Shown here piece after piece: positions 11,876-23,492 of a stretch of DNA of 51,675 nucleotides. The first letter of the stretch is position 1, and each line of letters opens with the position of its first letter. A program made the translations under genes and the position numbers. This stretch comes from Ceraceosorus guamensis. Taxonomy: Eukaryota > Basidiomycota > Exobasidiomycetes > Ceraceosorales > Ceraceosoraceae. Under the pieces are notes generated by a model. The model worked only from the letters and a program-made list of their open reading frames with translations, searched no databases and had not been told where the DNA came from. The DNA lies in contig NW_020290094.1 of assembly GCF_003144195.1 (NCBI RefSeq), forward strand, positions 1 to 51,675. The letters are read 5' to 3'.

Positions 11876-12730
11876 ATGAGCGGTTTGGTGCAGAAAGTGA
11901 CGGACACGGTCAATGCGTGGCTCGAGAATGCTAGGATTGCAGCGGAGGGCAAGATTGTGAGTTTGCTGGGAATGTATGCGCAGCACCGGGAATGTGCTGG
12001 GCTCCTCTCTGAACACGGAACGGCGTACGAAGTGGCCACGCGAGCGTCTGGTGCGTCGCAAGGTGGACAGCATTCAGCATGCTGCGAGCGTCTGCAATGA
12101 ACTCGCGCCTTGTGGCCGGGAAGGAAGATGGGGGCAAACTTGCGGGATGGCTCGGAAGATCTGCATGACCATCAAATCCGAGATGGATAATGCCCAATTG
12201 GCGCACACATCAGAAGGTCCTCTCCGCAGAATCGTCACTGACCCTTCGACTCGGCGCGCAATCATGCAGCCCTTTCAAGGCCAACGCTTGGCCGATCGCA
12301 TCATGCAAGAGCTCTTGGTGCTGGCAGCAGTGAGTGTGGCAAAGACGGCAACTCCAGCCCGTTGCCCCGCGTTGCCGACCAGCTCATTGCCTCTTTTTTT
12401 TCATTTTGCTTAGGTCATCTCCTTTGCGGCCGGCTACCTGCTAGAGTCTCTCTCCGCTCTGATGTACATCTATGGCATCTCCACCTTGCTGGCCATCATC
12501 GTGAGTCAAAGCGGTCGTGAATGCAAAGCAACTTGGGCTGCTTGTTGGGCTTGAGGTTTGGTGCGCTGATCATCGGCCACGCTCATACCACTGATCAGCT
12601 GGTCGTGCCAGCTTGGCCAATGTACAAGAAGAATCCGGTTCGATGGTTGCCCAACCTCCCATCCGACGACGCGCTGCGGAAAGGCGAGGACAGGAAAGAG
12701 TCTGCATCGGCTTCGAAGAAGGATTCCTAA
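11876..12730 (+). CDS. SPC1: Signal peptidase complex subunit 1 (SPC12 family)
   Basis: Exons are 11876-11956, 12270-12329, 12414-12500 and 12599-12730 (119 residues). Joining exons 1 and 2 gives AAEGKIPFQGQRLADRIMQ, which matches the N-terminal GKIDFxGQRLAE pattern of fungal Spc1. This is the main reason for choosing a long (313 nt) first intron ending ATGCAG. Two membrane segments follow (about residues 38-55 and 60-82), separated by the short lumenal turn LESLSA, then the conserved VPAWPMYKKNPVRWLP cytosolic motif and a charged tail. Spc1 is a small non-catalytic subunit of the ER signal peptidase and helps the enzyme discriminate signal peptides from membrane anchors. An alternative start inside intron 1 (for example at 12183 or 12264) would keep the frame but lose the expected N-terminus. 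Confidence 0.87.
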
Positions 12731-14340
12731 TAAAGAGCACTTGGGCCTTTGCGAAGCCTACCGTTGCCGATGTAGAATCATCACGGGCGCTCGAGCAATG
12801 ACGGGTAGCCTGATGGGGTTGTTCTTGCGTGACTTTCTGAATGCTATGTGCGTCATCCGTGCATTGCCATCTCTGCGTCCGCTCTTCCCTGGTGCTCGCA
12901 CTTGATCTGCGCGGGTTTTAGCCGGCAGTCGCAACAGATGAGTGATCAGAATGAACGAAAGGCTAGGGCTCAGAGATGTGTGTGTGTGAGGTGCCGCTGA
13001 GTGCAGTTCGTCACCACATTTTTGATGCCTCGTGCGATCGATGCGATCTGCATGGCTGGCGCCAAGTGAAAGACGGGATCACACCTTGCGCGCTGTGGGG
13101 GAGGGGAAGCACTCCGAAAACCACTTTTACATGGGGCACGAGCTCAAACTGGCTTTGCACTCGAGTTTGATGGGTCGATGCGAGTTTGAAGCGTTCCGCT
13201 TCACGTTAGGCGGCAATGATCGATGTCGCGGCACATCAGTCGGCAGCCTGTTTCAGCGGCGGTCGTGAGTGGTCAACAGAGCAGAGCAGCGCACATGGCA
13301 AGTTCGTCAGCGCGCCTCTTTCTGGGAGTCGTGAGTCCATGGTGCGGCCCACGAAGCCACGAAGCCAAGGAGGGCGCTCCTTCCGCCGTTGTACAACCCA
13401 TCGAGGCCGGGCCGTGCGTGTCGCTGCTGCTTGCTCGACATCACAATCTGCAGGCTCAGTCGGATCTCTGCTAGCTGTCCGAAACGCGAAACGCGACTGG
13501 CATTTATACGAGAATCGAGAAGGGCAAGACCGATCGGCATTCCAATCCTCAAAAGACGCGACGCGACGCGACTCGAAGAGGGTGGGGGAGGGAGAAGGCC
13601 AGCCAGCCAGCCAGCCGGCCGACCGGGGGGGCCTGGTGGATGCATAGGCTATCTCGATCGATGCTGGTTATCAGATTCACCCGACGAGTCGAGTCATGGC
13701 CGAGCACGCGCGTCAGCGAGAGTCGGGCTGAGCCAGCCCATGCGACGGTGGTCGCGGTCGGTACCGGCATGGCACGTCGCATGGACCTGCTGATGCTGAT
13801 GTCCTGTGTTGCTGTCGCTGCACGGTCGACGCTCCTCTCGATCGCTTGATTCGCGACGCGACTTGAAGGAAATATAATGCAACACGTATAGGTACACGCT
13901 CGAAGAGACGCGTTGAAGATGGAGACGCGTGACGCGTAGAGTGCTGATGCGCGCGCGGGGGGTGCCCTGCGCGGCGGGAGTCGCATGGCATGCACGCGCG
14001 CGCAGCTCAGTCACCACAGCAGCAGCACGCGCGCTGCTGCTGCTGACCTGAGTTAATTGACGCGGCGCCACACGCGCGCATGCCTCGCTCGTCGAGCTGC
14101 ACAGGAGCGCAGCAGCTCCATCATGAAAGTTTTAAAAAGCCAGGCCAGGCCAGAGAGAAGCGTATCCCCATTCCTCCACGCTCACTCATCCTCCTCTCAG
14201 CACCACGCTCACACAAGAGTGATTCGCAAAGCCGCTCGGCACACCGACACCACACACACACCACCGCCTTTGAGCCCAATCGAGCACTCTTCCCCGCCCC
14301 CGTGCAGCATATCCACTTCAGCACTACCACCAACAACAAC
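12731..14340. other. Intergenic 1.6 kb; RNR2 upstream region
   Basis: No gene is supported. GTCGTGAGT occurs at 13262-13270 and 13328-13336, a GCCA-rich run lies near 13600-13625, and three ACGCGT boxes sit at 13908-13937 (separate entry). The last 150 bp before the RNR2 ATG are rich in CA/CT and CAACAACAAC, typical of a 5' leader. Open frames through 13200-14100 on both strands look like GC-driven noise. Confidence 0.5.
13908..13937. promoter_or_regulatory. Cluster of three MCB (ACGCGT) boxes upstream of RNR2
   Basis: Three exact ACGCGT hexamers occur at 13908-13913, 13925-13930 and 13932-13937, about 400-430 bp before the RNR2 start codon. ACGCGT is the MluI cell-cycle box bound by the MBF (Mbp1-Swi6) factor, which drives G1/S expression of ribonucleotide reductase in yeasts. 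Three palindromic copies in 30 bp next to an RNR gene make chance unlikely, although function is inferred. Confidence 0.6.
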
Positions 14341-15845
14341 ATGGCACCATCAGCCACCTCGCCCGTCAAGCCGGCGGCAGACTTCTCAGACGCTGGCTTC
14401 CTCTCCAAGACGAAGATCGTCAACTCTGTTCCTGCCGCTTCTTCATCATCCACTGCTGCTCCCATCGACATATCGGCAGATGCTACCCCTGCTCAAGTCG
14501 CGGCTGCTCGCATCGAAGCCATGGGTGACCCTTCAGAAGTGTACGGCAAGTTTGTCGGCGACGTCAACTTGGCCGAGGACGAGGAGCCGCTGCTGGTAGA
14601 AAGCACGCGTCGCTTCGTCCTCTTTCCCATCCGCTTCCACGAGGTGAGCGGAGTAGCCTGTCTCCCACTCCGCTGCCCTGGCCCTTTGTAGGCATGAATG
14701 CGCTTGCTTACCCGCCCCCTCTCTCTCCTTCCTTGTCGTCGGGCGACAGATTTGGCAATACTACAAGAAGGCAGAGGCATCTTTTTGGACCGCGGAAGAG
14801 ATCGATCTCAGCAAGGACCTGCATGATTGGGACAACAAGCTCAACGACAATGAGAGGCACTTTGTCTCTCACGTGCTCGCCTTTTTCGCGGCTTCGGACG
14901 GCATCGTGAATGAGAACTTGGTCGAGCGATTCTCTCAAGAGGTGCAAGCTGCAGAGGCCAGATGCTTTTACGGTTTCCAGATCATGATGGAGAACATTCA
15001 CTCGGAGACTTACTCTCTGCTCATCGACACTTATATCCGCGAACCAGAGCAGAGAGAGTTCTTGTTTGATGCCGTCGAGACGATTCCCGTGGTCAAGCAA
15101 AAGGCCGACTGGGCACTCAGGTGGATTTCCGACAGACGATCTTCCTTCTCCGAGAGGCTGATTGCCTTTGCCGCCGTCGAGGGCATCTTCTTCTCCGGAT
15201 CTTTTGCTTCCATCTTCTGGCTCAAGAAGAGGGGTCTGATGCCGGGACTGAGCTTCTCCAATGAGCTCATCTCCCGAGACGAAGGTCTTCACACCGACTT
15301 TGCGTGCCTGCTCTTCTCCCACCTCAAGAAGCGTGCCCATCCAGACACGGTCAAGCGCATCATCACCGAAGCTGTCGAGATCGAAAAGGCGTTCCTGACC
15401 GACGCACTGCCCGTCTCTTTGATTGGCATGAACGCCAACTTGATGTGAGTACTTCGCTTGTAGTCGCGCGTGAAGGCGTGCGATGCAATCAGCTCATTCT
15501 CATCCCAACCATCTCTCCTTGACTTCAGGTGCCAATACATCGAGTACGTCGCTGACCATTTGCTCGTGAAGCTCGGCAACGAAAAGTTCTACAATGCCAC
15601 CAATCCCTTTGACTGGATGGAGAACATCAGTCTTCAAGGCAAGGTGAGTCTTTGTAGGCTCAGAGTTTTGAGTCGTGCTAGTACTGATTTCTGTATCGCT
15701 TGCCTTTCACCCATCACAGACCAACTTCTTCGAGAAGAAGGTGGCAGAGTACTCCAAGGCTGGTGTCGGCAGAAAGGAGGGCGAAGAGGAGGGAGATGGC
15801 ACGCAAAAGAACGTCCACACATTCTCCATGGAGGAAGATTTCTGA
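14341..15845 (+). CDS. RNR2: Ribonucleoside-diphosphate reductase small subunit (class Ia)
   Basis: Exons are 14341-14643, 14750-15444, 15529-15643 and 15720-15845 (412 residues). The enzyme half holds the di-iron/tyrosyl-radical cofactor that reduces NDPs to dNDPs together with the large subunit. By counting, the iron ligands are D151, E182, H185, E245, E279 and H282, and the radical tyrosine is Y189 (in [10 protein letters not shown]). This spacing is the same as in mouse R2, so the protein should be an active subunit and not the Rnr4 type that lacks ligands. The C-terminal FSMEEDF is the tail that docks on the large subunit. The first ~75 residues are a variable Ala/Ser-rich extension. Upstream ACGCGT boxes suggest S-phase control. 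It is convergent with SPC25. Confidence 0.97.
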
Positions 15846-16426
15846 TTGCCTGGCCTTCATTCTCCGGAGAGATTTTCGACCGAGTGCAGTGCCTCTTTGC
15901 TGCTGCTCTTTTGACTACCCTTTGTCTCGTCTCGTCTCATTCCGCTCGTCGTGTATAGCATCATCGCTTCCATTCTCGTAATTGATCACACTTCCACAGG
16001 CTTGTCGGCAGCCCCTTGCCAGCCTGCAAAGATGTGCATTCTACAAGGTATGGGTGGCCCGGCCCCTGTTTCCTTTTTGCGCTGCCTGTCACGCTCTCGT
16101 ATCACCGCGGATGGCAACACCTCAACACGAACCCGTACCGTCATCTGTAGCCGCGCGTCGGTGCATTTATTCGATGTTGGTACAGCTAGCTAGGAAGGGG
16201 CAAGGGTTTGTAAAGGACAAGACGAGAGAAAGATGCGGAAAAGTTCAGGCGCGTGTCACGGTGTGCGAGAGCGGGCGACGGCTGCGCGTCGGGATGCATT
16301 CATCGGGACCGAAGAGCGGGCAAAGGGGTAGGAGGGGGGGCAAGGCAAGCTGTCGAGTGGACCGGCGCATGTATGCGTGGATTGTCAAGACGTGACGCCG
16401 AGGCGGGCCTTTTTCATCCCAAAGGT
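15846..16426. other. Convergent 3' flanks of RNR2 and SPC25
   Basis: These 581 bp lie between two genes that end toward each other. No coding segment, repeat or clear terminator signal beyond T/C-rich stretches just after the RNR2 stop was seen. Confidence 0.5.
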
Positions 16427-17694
16427 CTAATCTCCCCTAGCTTTGCGCTCGGCTCGAAGTCTTTCCACCTCTTCTCTAAACAGGCTTCTCATCTTGACGA
16501 CCCAAGCCCAGACTTTTCTGCTCTGGTTCAGCTCCTTCATGACTTGATCCAACTTTTCCTTGGGTAGAGGTGGGGAATGCGAGAGGACTGGAAGCGTGCA
16601 CGAGAGGAACGCGTTGGGTTCCGGGGGGATGCGCATGTGGTCAGTAGTGCCACTCGTATCGCGGTAGGAAATTTGACGCCCGCTTTCGTGCTCACGCTTG
16701 TAATCGCTGCCGCTCAGGTCCACCACCGCCTCCACTTCCTCTCCGTACTCGTCGGGATTGACGAGCGACCAGACGTAGCGTACCGTCGAAGCTTTTTCGA
16801 GAAAGAAAGGTAGGATCGCGCTAAGCCAGATGGCACACCGACACGTCGAGCATCGATGCTCGCGCTCACTGACAATACTCACCCTGTTTCGTACCTTCGA
16901 TCCTCAGCCCAGTGCACCTTTCAAGATGGTTCAACTCGACCGTGTTGCTCTCCTGTTGCCGCTTGATGATCTCCCTGTCGTCCAGCTTCTCCGACCTTTT
17001 CCGCTTCAGCTTCTCCTCCACCTCGGCCAACTCCTTGGAAGCGGATTCGCATTGCGCATTCACGCTGGCCAAACGCCTCTCGAGATCCCGAAGCTCCTGA
17101 CGCGCAGAAGAATCGGCTTCGCGCTCCGAGGCGATTTCTGAGGGTTTGGGATGCGAGACCGATCAAAGCGTCAAGGTGGCCGCATCGGACCTTTGCAACA
17201 CAGCATTGCCGCCCCCCTCTTGCGCTTCCATCCGTCGACCGTCTCCCCACGTGAACATCTCCTCCTCTCCCTCCCGTTGCAATCGACTCACCAGCATACA
17301 ATTGACCCTGAGCTATTTTAGCCTCCTGAATCAGCTTTTCCTTTTCCTTGATCTCTCTGACAAGGTCCATCTCCCTCTGTTCATTTCCCAGCTTCTCATC
17401 CTGCCACTCGTTGAAAGTCTTGCTGACCCATCGATCGATCGCATCTCCAAACTGCTTGATGCTCTCCTGCAACGGAGCAAAGTGCAACGAAGGCTTGCAA
17501 TCGCCCGTAACGTCTAGCAGCGCATGCGAGGGCAAGTCGTAAGAAGGGATGTTGTGCGCAGCTTGTAGAGAGGATGAAGCTAGATTGTTGCGCGGCGTCA
17601 TGTAACCTCCAGGAGTCATTAGACTACGACGAGGAGTGGCGGACATTATGCCTCCTCCCGCTCCTGCTCCTCCCTGAGATACGCGTTTCGCCAT
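16427..17694 (-). CDS. SPC25: Kinetochore protein Spc25 (Ndc80 complex)
   Basis: Minus-strand exons are 17694-17292, 17137-16883 and 16791-16427 (340 residues). The start is the ATG at 17694 (MAKRVSQ). The N-terminal ~70 residues are Gly/Ser/Pro-rich, followed by a long charged coiled coil (about 75-215; for example EKEKLIQEAK, EVEEKLKRKRSEK). A globular C-terminal domain begins at CTGLRIEGTKQ and ends in a helix, KVWAWVVKMRSLFREEVERL. That arrangement is the Spc25 family: with Spc24 it forms the end of the Ndc80 complex that docks on Mis12/CENP-T at kinetochores. The last junction is the weak point: only an acceptor ending GAAAAAG (16792-16797) keeps phase and family spacing, although a nicer CTTAG lies 29 nt earlier. 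Two ACGCGT boxes lie about 230-275 bp upstream. Confidence 0.82.
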
Positions 17695-18488
17695 ACTTGC
17701 TGAAGAGTAGTCCACGTGATATTATTCAAGTGCTCGAACGATGTTGTATGAGAAAGAGAAGTCGTCACTGTGGTGGTGATGATGGTGATGGGCCCTCTTG
17801 ATGATGATCATAGCGATGAAGATACCGCGCGATATTGGCCCTGTCATCACGCAGCCAGCAGAGCCGGAGAGGTGTGCGCGGGCGCGAGAGAGTTGGCACG
17901 CATGCGCCGCGGGCACGCGCGGACGCGTCAAGGAGATGAGATGTTGATCTTGGATGTCTCGAGACGCGTGCGCCGCGGGATCTGGAAACAGTTGCACGTG
18001 ATTAATGCGTGGGCATCGAGCTCGCCAACCAGCGCGTACAAACACGACACAAAACGCGACTCGAATCTTGAATCGTATGGGCGACTCACAGCCATTGAGC
18101 CGATGATGATGGCCAACGACTCAATACTCGGACTCGCGCAGGTGGAACACGCAGGCAGGAAATTGCACAGATTCCTCAGCTCAGACAAACTTTGAGAGAT
18201 GCAGCAGTGTTCCCCGTTTGACGCGCCGCTACTCGAGCTGTCAGCTCAAAGGAGCATCGCAGAGCTTGCCCCCCTTGGAGAAATGTTGATTGAGCGGCAT
18301 CTATCGGACCGACCGTATGTTGGTACAACAAGGAGGAAGCACAAGAATGGAAGCGTGTATGCGCTTTGACACAGACGCTGATGGGCATGTCGAGGATGGA
18401 AGAGGACATGCATCGATGGAGCTCGCCGCTCCCGTTGGTGGTTGGGTATGCACCACAGCGCTGTGTGTTCCGCGGCCTAGCTCATGGC
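17695..18488. other. SPC25 promoter and 3' flank of the 444-residue gene
   Basis: The stretch separates two minus-strand genes. It holds the two ACGCGT boxes described separately, GATGATG repeats near 17775-17800, and a GAATCTTGAATC relative of the dispersed heptamer motif near 18062. No other gene is supported. Confidence 0.5.
17923..17969. promoter_or_regulatory. Two ACGCGT (MCB) boxes upstream of SPC25
   Basis: Exact ACGCGT hexamers are at 17923-17928 and 17964-17969, 229-275 bp before the SPC25 start codon. Kinetochore genes are often cell-cycle regulated, so MBF-type control is plausible. With only two copies in GC-rich DNA the case is weaker than at RNR2. Confidence 0.4.
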
Positions 18489-19913
18489 TCATCGTTGCAT
18501 TTCAGCAATGCGCCTATCGCACCAGCTCAGCACCTTTTTCGCCTTGCTCGTATCCTCGCCCTTGCCCGAGCCCATCTTGATTCGCACGCCCGTCGAAGAG
18601 ACGCCTACGTGCACACCTGCCAGACCTATGCGCGTCAGGATGCGAGAGGGAGGTAGCAGTGAGGTGTGCGATGAGAGATAGAGGCCCAACCAGGGATGCA
18701 GTGGCGCTTGAAAAGTAGGAGAGCAGCAGGAATGCAGTCAGTTGATGATGGCCAGCACGCGCGCATGCATGTCAAAGCGCGACTCGTTGAACTCACCATT
18801 GCCAGCACCCCCGCAAGCTTGACTGACGATGCTCCAAGGAACAGCCAACGTCAAATTCTCCGCCAACTTTTCATCCTCCACGTCGTCCACCAGAGCGCCA
18901 ATGTTCCAAGTGACTTCAATACTCGCTTCAGCTTGCGAGCCTCGTGCGCTATTGTTCGACTTCCACAGCACTTCCAGAATCTCTTCCAGTGCCAATCCTC
19001 TGAGAGCTCGGGAAGCCATGGCGGACGAGAGGTGCGTATCGAGATACTCTTGAGAGAAGCTGAGCAGCAAGGGAAGCAGAGCAGCAGCCACGCCCGTCGT
19101 ACCTCCTTTGACGCCCCTGGCAATGAGCACGTGAGGAAGAAAGACGACGCAAGCATTGAGCGTCGTCTTGACTGCTGATCTCGCAACTTCTACCGGTGCG
19201 CCGGGCAGCGGCAAAGCTTGAGCTCTTACCGAAACCTCCAGCACCCACGCCGTCGTTCCGAGTGAAGGTAGCGTTGCTACTCGCACTCGAGGTGGCGAGA
19301 TGATGGGGCCAGGCATGGAAGCGGAGAGGGAAGCGAGACGAGGAGAAAGGTATTCCAGACATGCGGTTCGGATCAGTCCGAATTGATCTCGTGTTGGCGC
19401 TACATCTACGCTGCGTCGTGCTGTTGGGCCCGTCGAGGCGGAATTGCCACCCGAGGTGGAGCTGATGGTGGGCAAGTGCAGGGAAGAGTGGGAGTGCAGG
19501 TGCAGTGTGCGATCCAAGAGCAGCTCTGTCAAGAAGCGTGAAGCATACAGTCGCGGCGAGTAGCAAAGGGTGGGGATCAGCTCCCGTGTTTTGTAACTTG
19601 CACGTGTGTGTTCCAGCAGCAGGCTCGACTCACTATCCAGCGTAGCCCAACTAGTGTCCTCCTCCATCCCGCTCAAGCTCGTATCGAAAGTGGCAGGTCT
19701 TGGAGACATGCTGCTCCTCGGCGATCTCATCTGCGGCGGCTTGCTCTTTCTCATCTGAGCAGATCCAGGCGAGGCAGAAGCAGAAGGAGAGCTTCGTCTA
19801 GCATCTTGACCCCTTCGTAATTGCGCTGCCGCATCGCCACGCGAACCAGCAACCCGCGCGGATTGGCTGTCCTGCGGGTCTAGGCGTGGCCTTTTGGTCG
19901 GCGATGAGGACAT
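18489..19913 (-). CDS. Unrecognised 444-residue protein
   Basis: Minus-strand exons are 19913-18797 and 18706-18489. The donor is GTGAGT; the acceptor TTTTCAAG follows a pyrimidine-rich tract and preserves the frame. The first ~95 residues are disordered and begin with a likely basic nuclear signal (SPTKRPRLDP), then Ser/Pro/Arg repeats with SP sites. From ~100 on the protein is mixed alpha/beta with hydrophobic blocks (VVFLPHVLIARGV, ALLPLLLSFSQEYL, VTWNIGALVDDVEDEKL). It ends in a compact basic segment (VHVGVSSTGVRIKMG ... KKVLSWCDRRIAEMQR). I do not recognise the family. The basic N-terminus and SP/TP sites suggest a nuclear protein, and its neighbours are a kinetochore gene and a chromatin gene, but position alone does not show a shared role. 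The gene model itself is fairly secure. Confidence 0.75.
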
Positions 19914-20440
19914 CGTGAGGCGTCAAGCTTTTGCTGAAAGGTCCTCGAGTGGTTCGTCCTGTATGTGAACCTCGACTTCGAGTCAAATGAGAGATTTTGG
20001 CAAGTCATTGGCGCCGACAGCCAATGCGGATGATGAAAGGCAAGGGTATCAAAAAGCGTCAAGTGCTCAGGTCCACCACACGAGGAGAGATGGATGCCTT
20101 TGCCTTGCGGCGCGTCCACGCACTCACGAACGGCGCGTGCGCGCACCCTGCACGCGATTCCCACGTGACTCTAACACACAATGGCGCCTGCCCGATCAGC
20201 GTCGCAAGTTCGTGAAATATCACGAGTCTCATGTCTCTTGATCTCAAAGTGGCATGACGCTCGATACTCAAGACTGCATTCGTTCGCACATGGGTATGCG
20301 AGTGTTCATGTCAAACGAAGCATCTGAGTGCGGGAAGACGTGGCGAGATCAGAGTAAAGGAATCGTACGGCGGGCTAAAATACACGAGAAGGTGATGGTA
20401 GACGAGCGCGAGGAAAGGGTGAGCGTCAGATGACGCTTGC
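19914..20440. other. Promoter of the 444-residue gene and 3' flank of the Sds3-like gene
   Basis: These 527 bp lie between two minus-strand genes. There are TCACGA sites near 20126 and 20221, and AT-richer sequence around 20370-20400 just past the Sds3-like stop. No coding exon is supported. Confidence 0.5.
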
Positions 20441-23400
20441 TCACCGAGGACCAAAAGCTGGGGCACCGTCCGAAGGTCGGGAGAGGTACGGTGCTGCCGA
20501 ATTAGTGCTCGATTTGGGTCCTAAAGGTCTGGCTGCCGTCTGTCCTTGCGCTGTTCCCGACTGACCGGCACCGGGCACACCGCTTGTCGAGCCAGCGAGC
20601 GGCACGCGAGGACCATTGTTCGGTCTAGCTGGTTGTGTGTCATGCGGACCACGTCCATTGGAGATGCTTGAATGGGCGTGATCGTTGCTGCCTGGACCGT
20701 GATGCGGGCTCTCTGCGAATCCCAATGGTCGTTGCTCGGCGTAAGCTTGATGCGGTGCTGCGTGCCTCGAATATGGATTCGCTTGAGCTTGAACTGCTTC
20801 GTATGCTGTTCTTTCATAAGGTCCAACCCGTGCGTAGGGAGCCAGGCCTTCAACGCCTAGGGAGGAGCCGGCGATTGGTCCGCCATTTGCCTCGTACAGG
20901 GCCTCTTCTTCAGGCCGATAGCCAGCAACGCTGCCCACATTCATCCTGAGTTCTGGACGTATCTGCCGCAAACGAAAGTGATCAGGTCAGCTCGCCTCAC
21001 GCGGAGACGATTCGCGCCTGACCATGGCGACCTCGAAACTCACTCCCATATGCTCCATATCCTGCCAGGCATCTTGGTCGCCCAATCCGCGAAGATCAGG
21101 AAAGGCGACAAAAGCCCTCGAGTCTGCCCATTCATCTTGAAGCATGCTGGCGCGTCGTTTCTCACCTCTCGATGCATTGACTGCACCATTTCGTTTGCTC
21201 GACTCGACTTCCGGATGTTGAAGCGCAGCCTGGATCTGCCACTCTGGATTGCGGATTAGCTCCGTCTGAAAAAGCTGATAACGGCGAGGTGGGCGCGGCA
21301 CGTCGAGATTCCTCTTCTCGCGTTCCAATTTGCGTCGCTTGCGACTCAGATCATCCATCTGTTCCCTTCGCAGATCCGCAGTCTCATTCTGAGCCAAGAG
21401 GGAGACAGAACACCCTCAGCTGCGTGTCACTCGCTTCAACATCCTTCGCTCGACACTCACGCGCCAATTGCTCCATGTCATTGCCTCTTCCGTCTTGGCG
21501 ACTCGCTCGTACTGCGCTTGTTGTTGCTCGAACCAGAGCTCGACGAGGTTCAGACGTCTGTCCTTCCTGGCATCAATTAGCCTGGTGAGATGCACAAGCT
21601 CGGGATGAGTACCTAGCAGACAACAGCGTCAGAGTCAGCGCTCGTGCCTTGGCCTCGATGGCCTCGATGGGCATTGCATGCGGGTCACTCACCATCGAGG
21701 ATCATTTCGCTTTCCTTGTTCACCTCCTCCATGCGCTCGACGTACAGGCGATCGCGCAGAGCCGCGAAGCTGATTTCTATCTTGGTCAAAGCCTCCATGG
21801 CCTCTTGCCTCTTGAGAGCAGCTTCGTCTGTGCCTGTGTCTGCGGGCATACAGACTACTGAGCCACGCTTGCCTCATCAATGTCGCATCAAAGATGCAAG
21901 GTGAACTCACCATCATCAGCCGCCCCATCGTCAGCTTCGCTAGCAGGGGCAGGAGTGCCATCAGCGTCCGTGCCGTCCCTAGCGAGCCGATTCTTGAGAT
22001 GCATGGGCAGAGGCATTGGGGTACCTTCTCGACTCGTCATGGCGCTCTGAATGCCCTTTTCATCGTCGTCTGCTTCGCCTTCGCCTGCACCTTCAACCGT
22101 GATGAGGGGCGCGCCAGAGAGAAGACCAGGTTTGGTGGGTCCTGCCGGCACTTTTGTGGCGGAGGATGCGGCAGCTCCAGGCTTGGCGGCGGCGGATGAG
22201 TCTTGAGTGTCATTGTCGAGGTCCGCGTCCACCTCAGCGTCGCCTTCGCCCACGCCCTCTTCCGCCTCTGCGCCTTCTCCGCTAGACTCTTCGTCTTGCT
22301 CGTCAGAGTCGTCCAATCTGACCTCGTTCGCGCGACTGGCTCTCTTCCGCGGACCATGCTGCCTCGGCAGCGCTCCTCTTCCTAGGCGCATAGATCCTCG
22401 CGCTGCAGCGGCTGCCGCGAGCGCTGCTGCAGCAGCGTTTTCACCGGTGACGCCTCTTCCTGAGGTACCCACGGCCGCGTTTTCGCTGTCAGGATCGGCA
22501 GCAGCAGCAATGGCTGCCAGGCCATCCAGAGCATCCGCTTCGTGCGCTTCGGTCGCTGACCTTGTCGCACCAGAAGTCAGTGCAGCGAGGCTTGCCGCTG
22601 CTTCTTCATCAGCATCGTCCGCGCTCCTTTCTGCGTCCTCTGCATCCACCTCCATCCCATCGCCCTCGGCTTCAGAGTCTTCCTCTCCGCTATCATTCTC
22701 ATCGGACAGATCGCTGCCTTCTCTAGAAGACGGTCTGGTTTGAGTGTGGAGAGAAGCGTCTCCCTTGGAGCTCCTGAGCCGGGAAGATGCTTGCGCATCG
22801 TCATCCCCATCATCCTCGCCTTCCTCTTCATCCTCGTCCTGACCATCTCCATCTCCTTCTTGTTCCACATCATCTCCGTCACTAGATCCGGAAGCAGAGC
22901 CATCATTTGATACTTCCTGGTCATTCTCCTCGTCCGGCTCATCCGTCAAGTCGCTATCGTCACTAAAGGCGTACGCGTTGGGGTGCGCTTTGGCGGGAGA
23001 AGAAGTGTCCACGCTGCTGCTACCGGCAGATGCTTTTGCCGGACTATCGCCCGTGGATGGCGGGATCGAATCGCCGGCTGCTGCTGCGGCGGCCAGACCA
23101 GCCAATGCTCCTAGACCAGCTGCAGCTTCCGCATCCGAGCCTTGCTCGCCTTGCTCGTTGACGTGAGCGTCTTGCTTCATCATGCTCGAGCTTGCGTTTG
23201 CGTGCGCTTGAAGAGCAGCTTGCACTTCCAAGTCGAGCGACTGGAGTTCCGCAGGCGATGGATCACGCGAGTAAGCCAAAGGGGCAGTAGATGGTGTTCC
23301 CGAGGTCAAAGGAGATTCTGCAGCCGGCGGTGGTGAGGAGGATAGGGAGTCGGAGGCTGGTGGGGCTGATTGATGGGATGTATGCGCACTGCTAGAGGAG

Positions 23401-23492
23401 TCGACGTGAGTTGGAGGCCGCGATGAGGAAGCAGACGACGATGGCTGCTGCTTGGCTTGCGTGCTTTTCGCCTGCTTACGCCTCGGGGCCAT
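20441..23492 (-). CDS. Sds3/Dep1-like subunit of an Rpd3L-type histone deacetylase complex
   Basis: Minus-strand exons are 23492-21911, 21839-21693, 21612-21461, 21388-21044 and 20962-20441, giving 915 residues; all four donors are GTGAGT. The first ~525 residues are low complexity: Ser/Pro/Ala stretches, then a very acidic block (DEDEEEGEDDGDDD) and alanine runs. The conserved part starts at about residue 535: KRQEAMEALTKIEISFAALR, YVERMEEVNKESEMIL, THPELVHLTRLIDARKDRR, then a helical segment up to TWSNWR. This is the Sds3-like domain, whose members (Sds3, Dep1, human BRMS1/SUDS3) scaffold the Sin3-Rpd3 deacetylase on promoters. A basic coiled coil (LSRKRRKLEREKRN) follows, then a disordered Gly/Pro/His-rich tail. 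The acidic N-terminus is more Dep1-like than Sds3-like, so no symbol is given. Confidence 0.8.
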
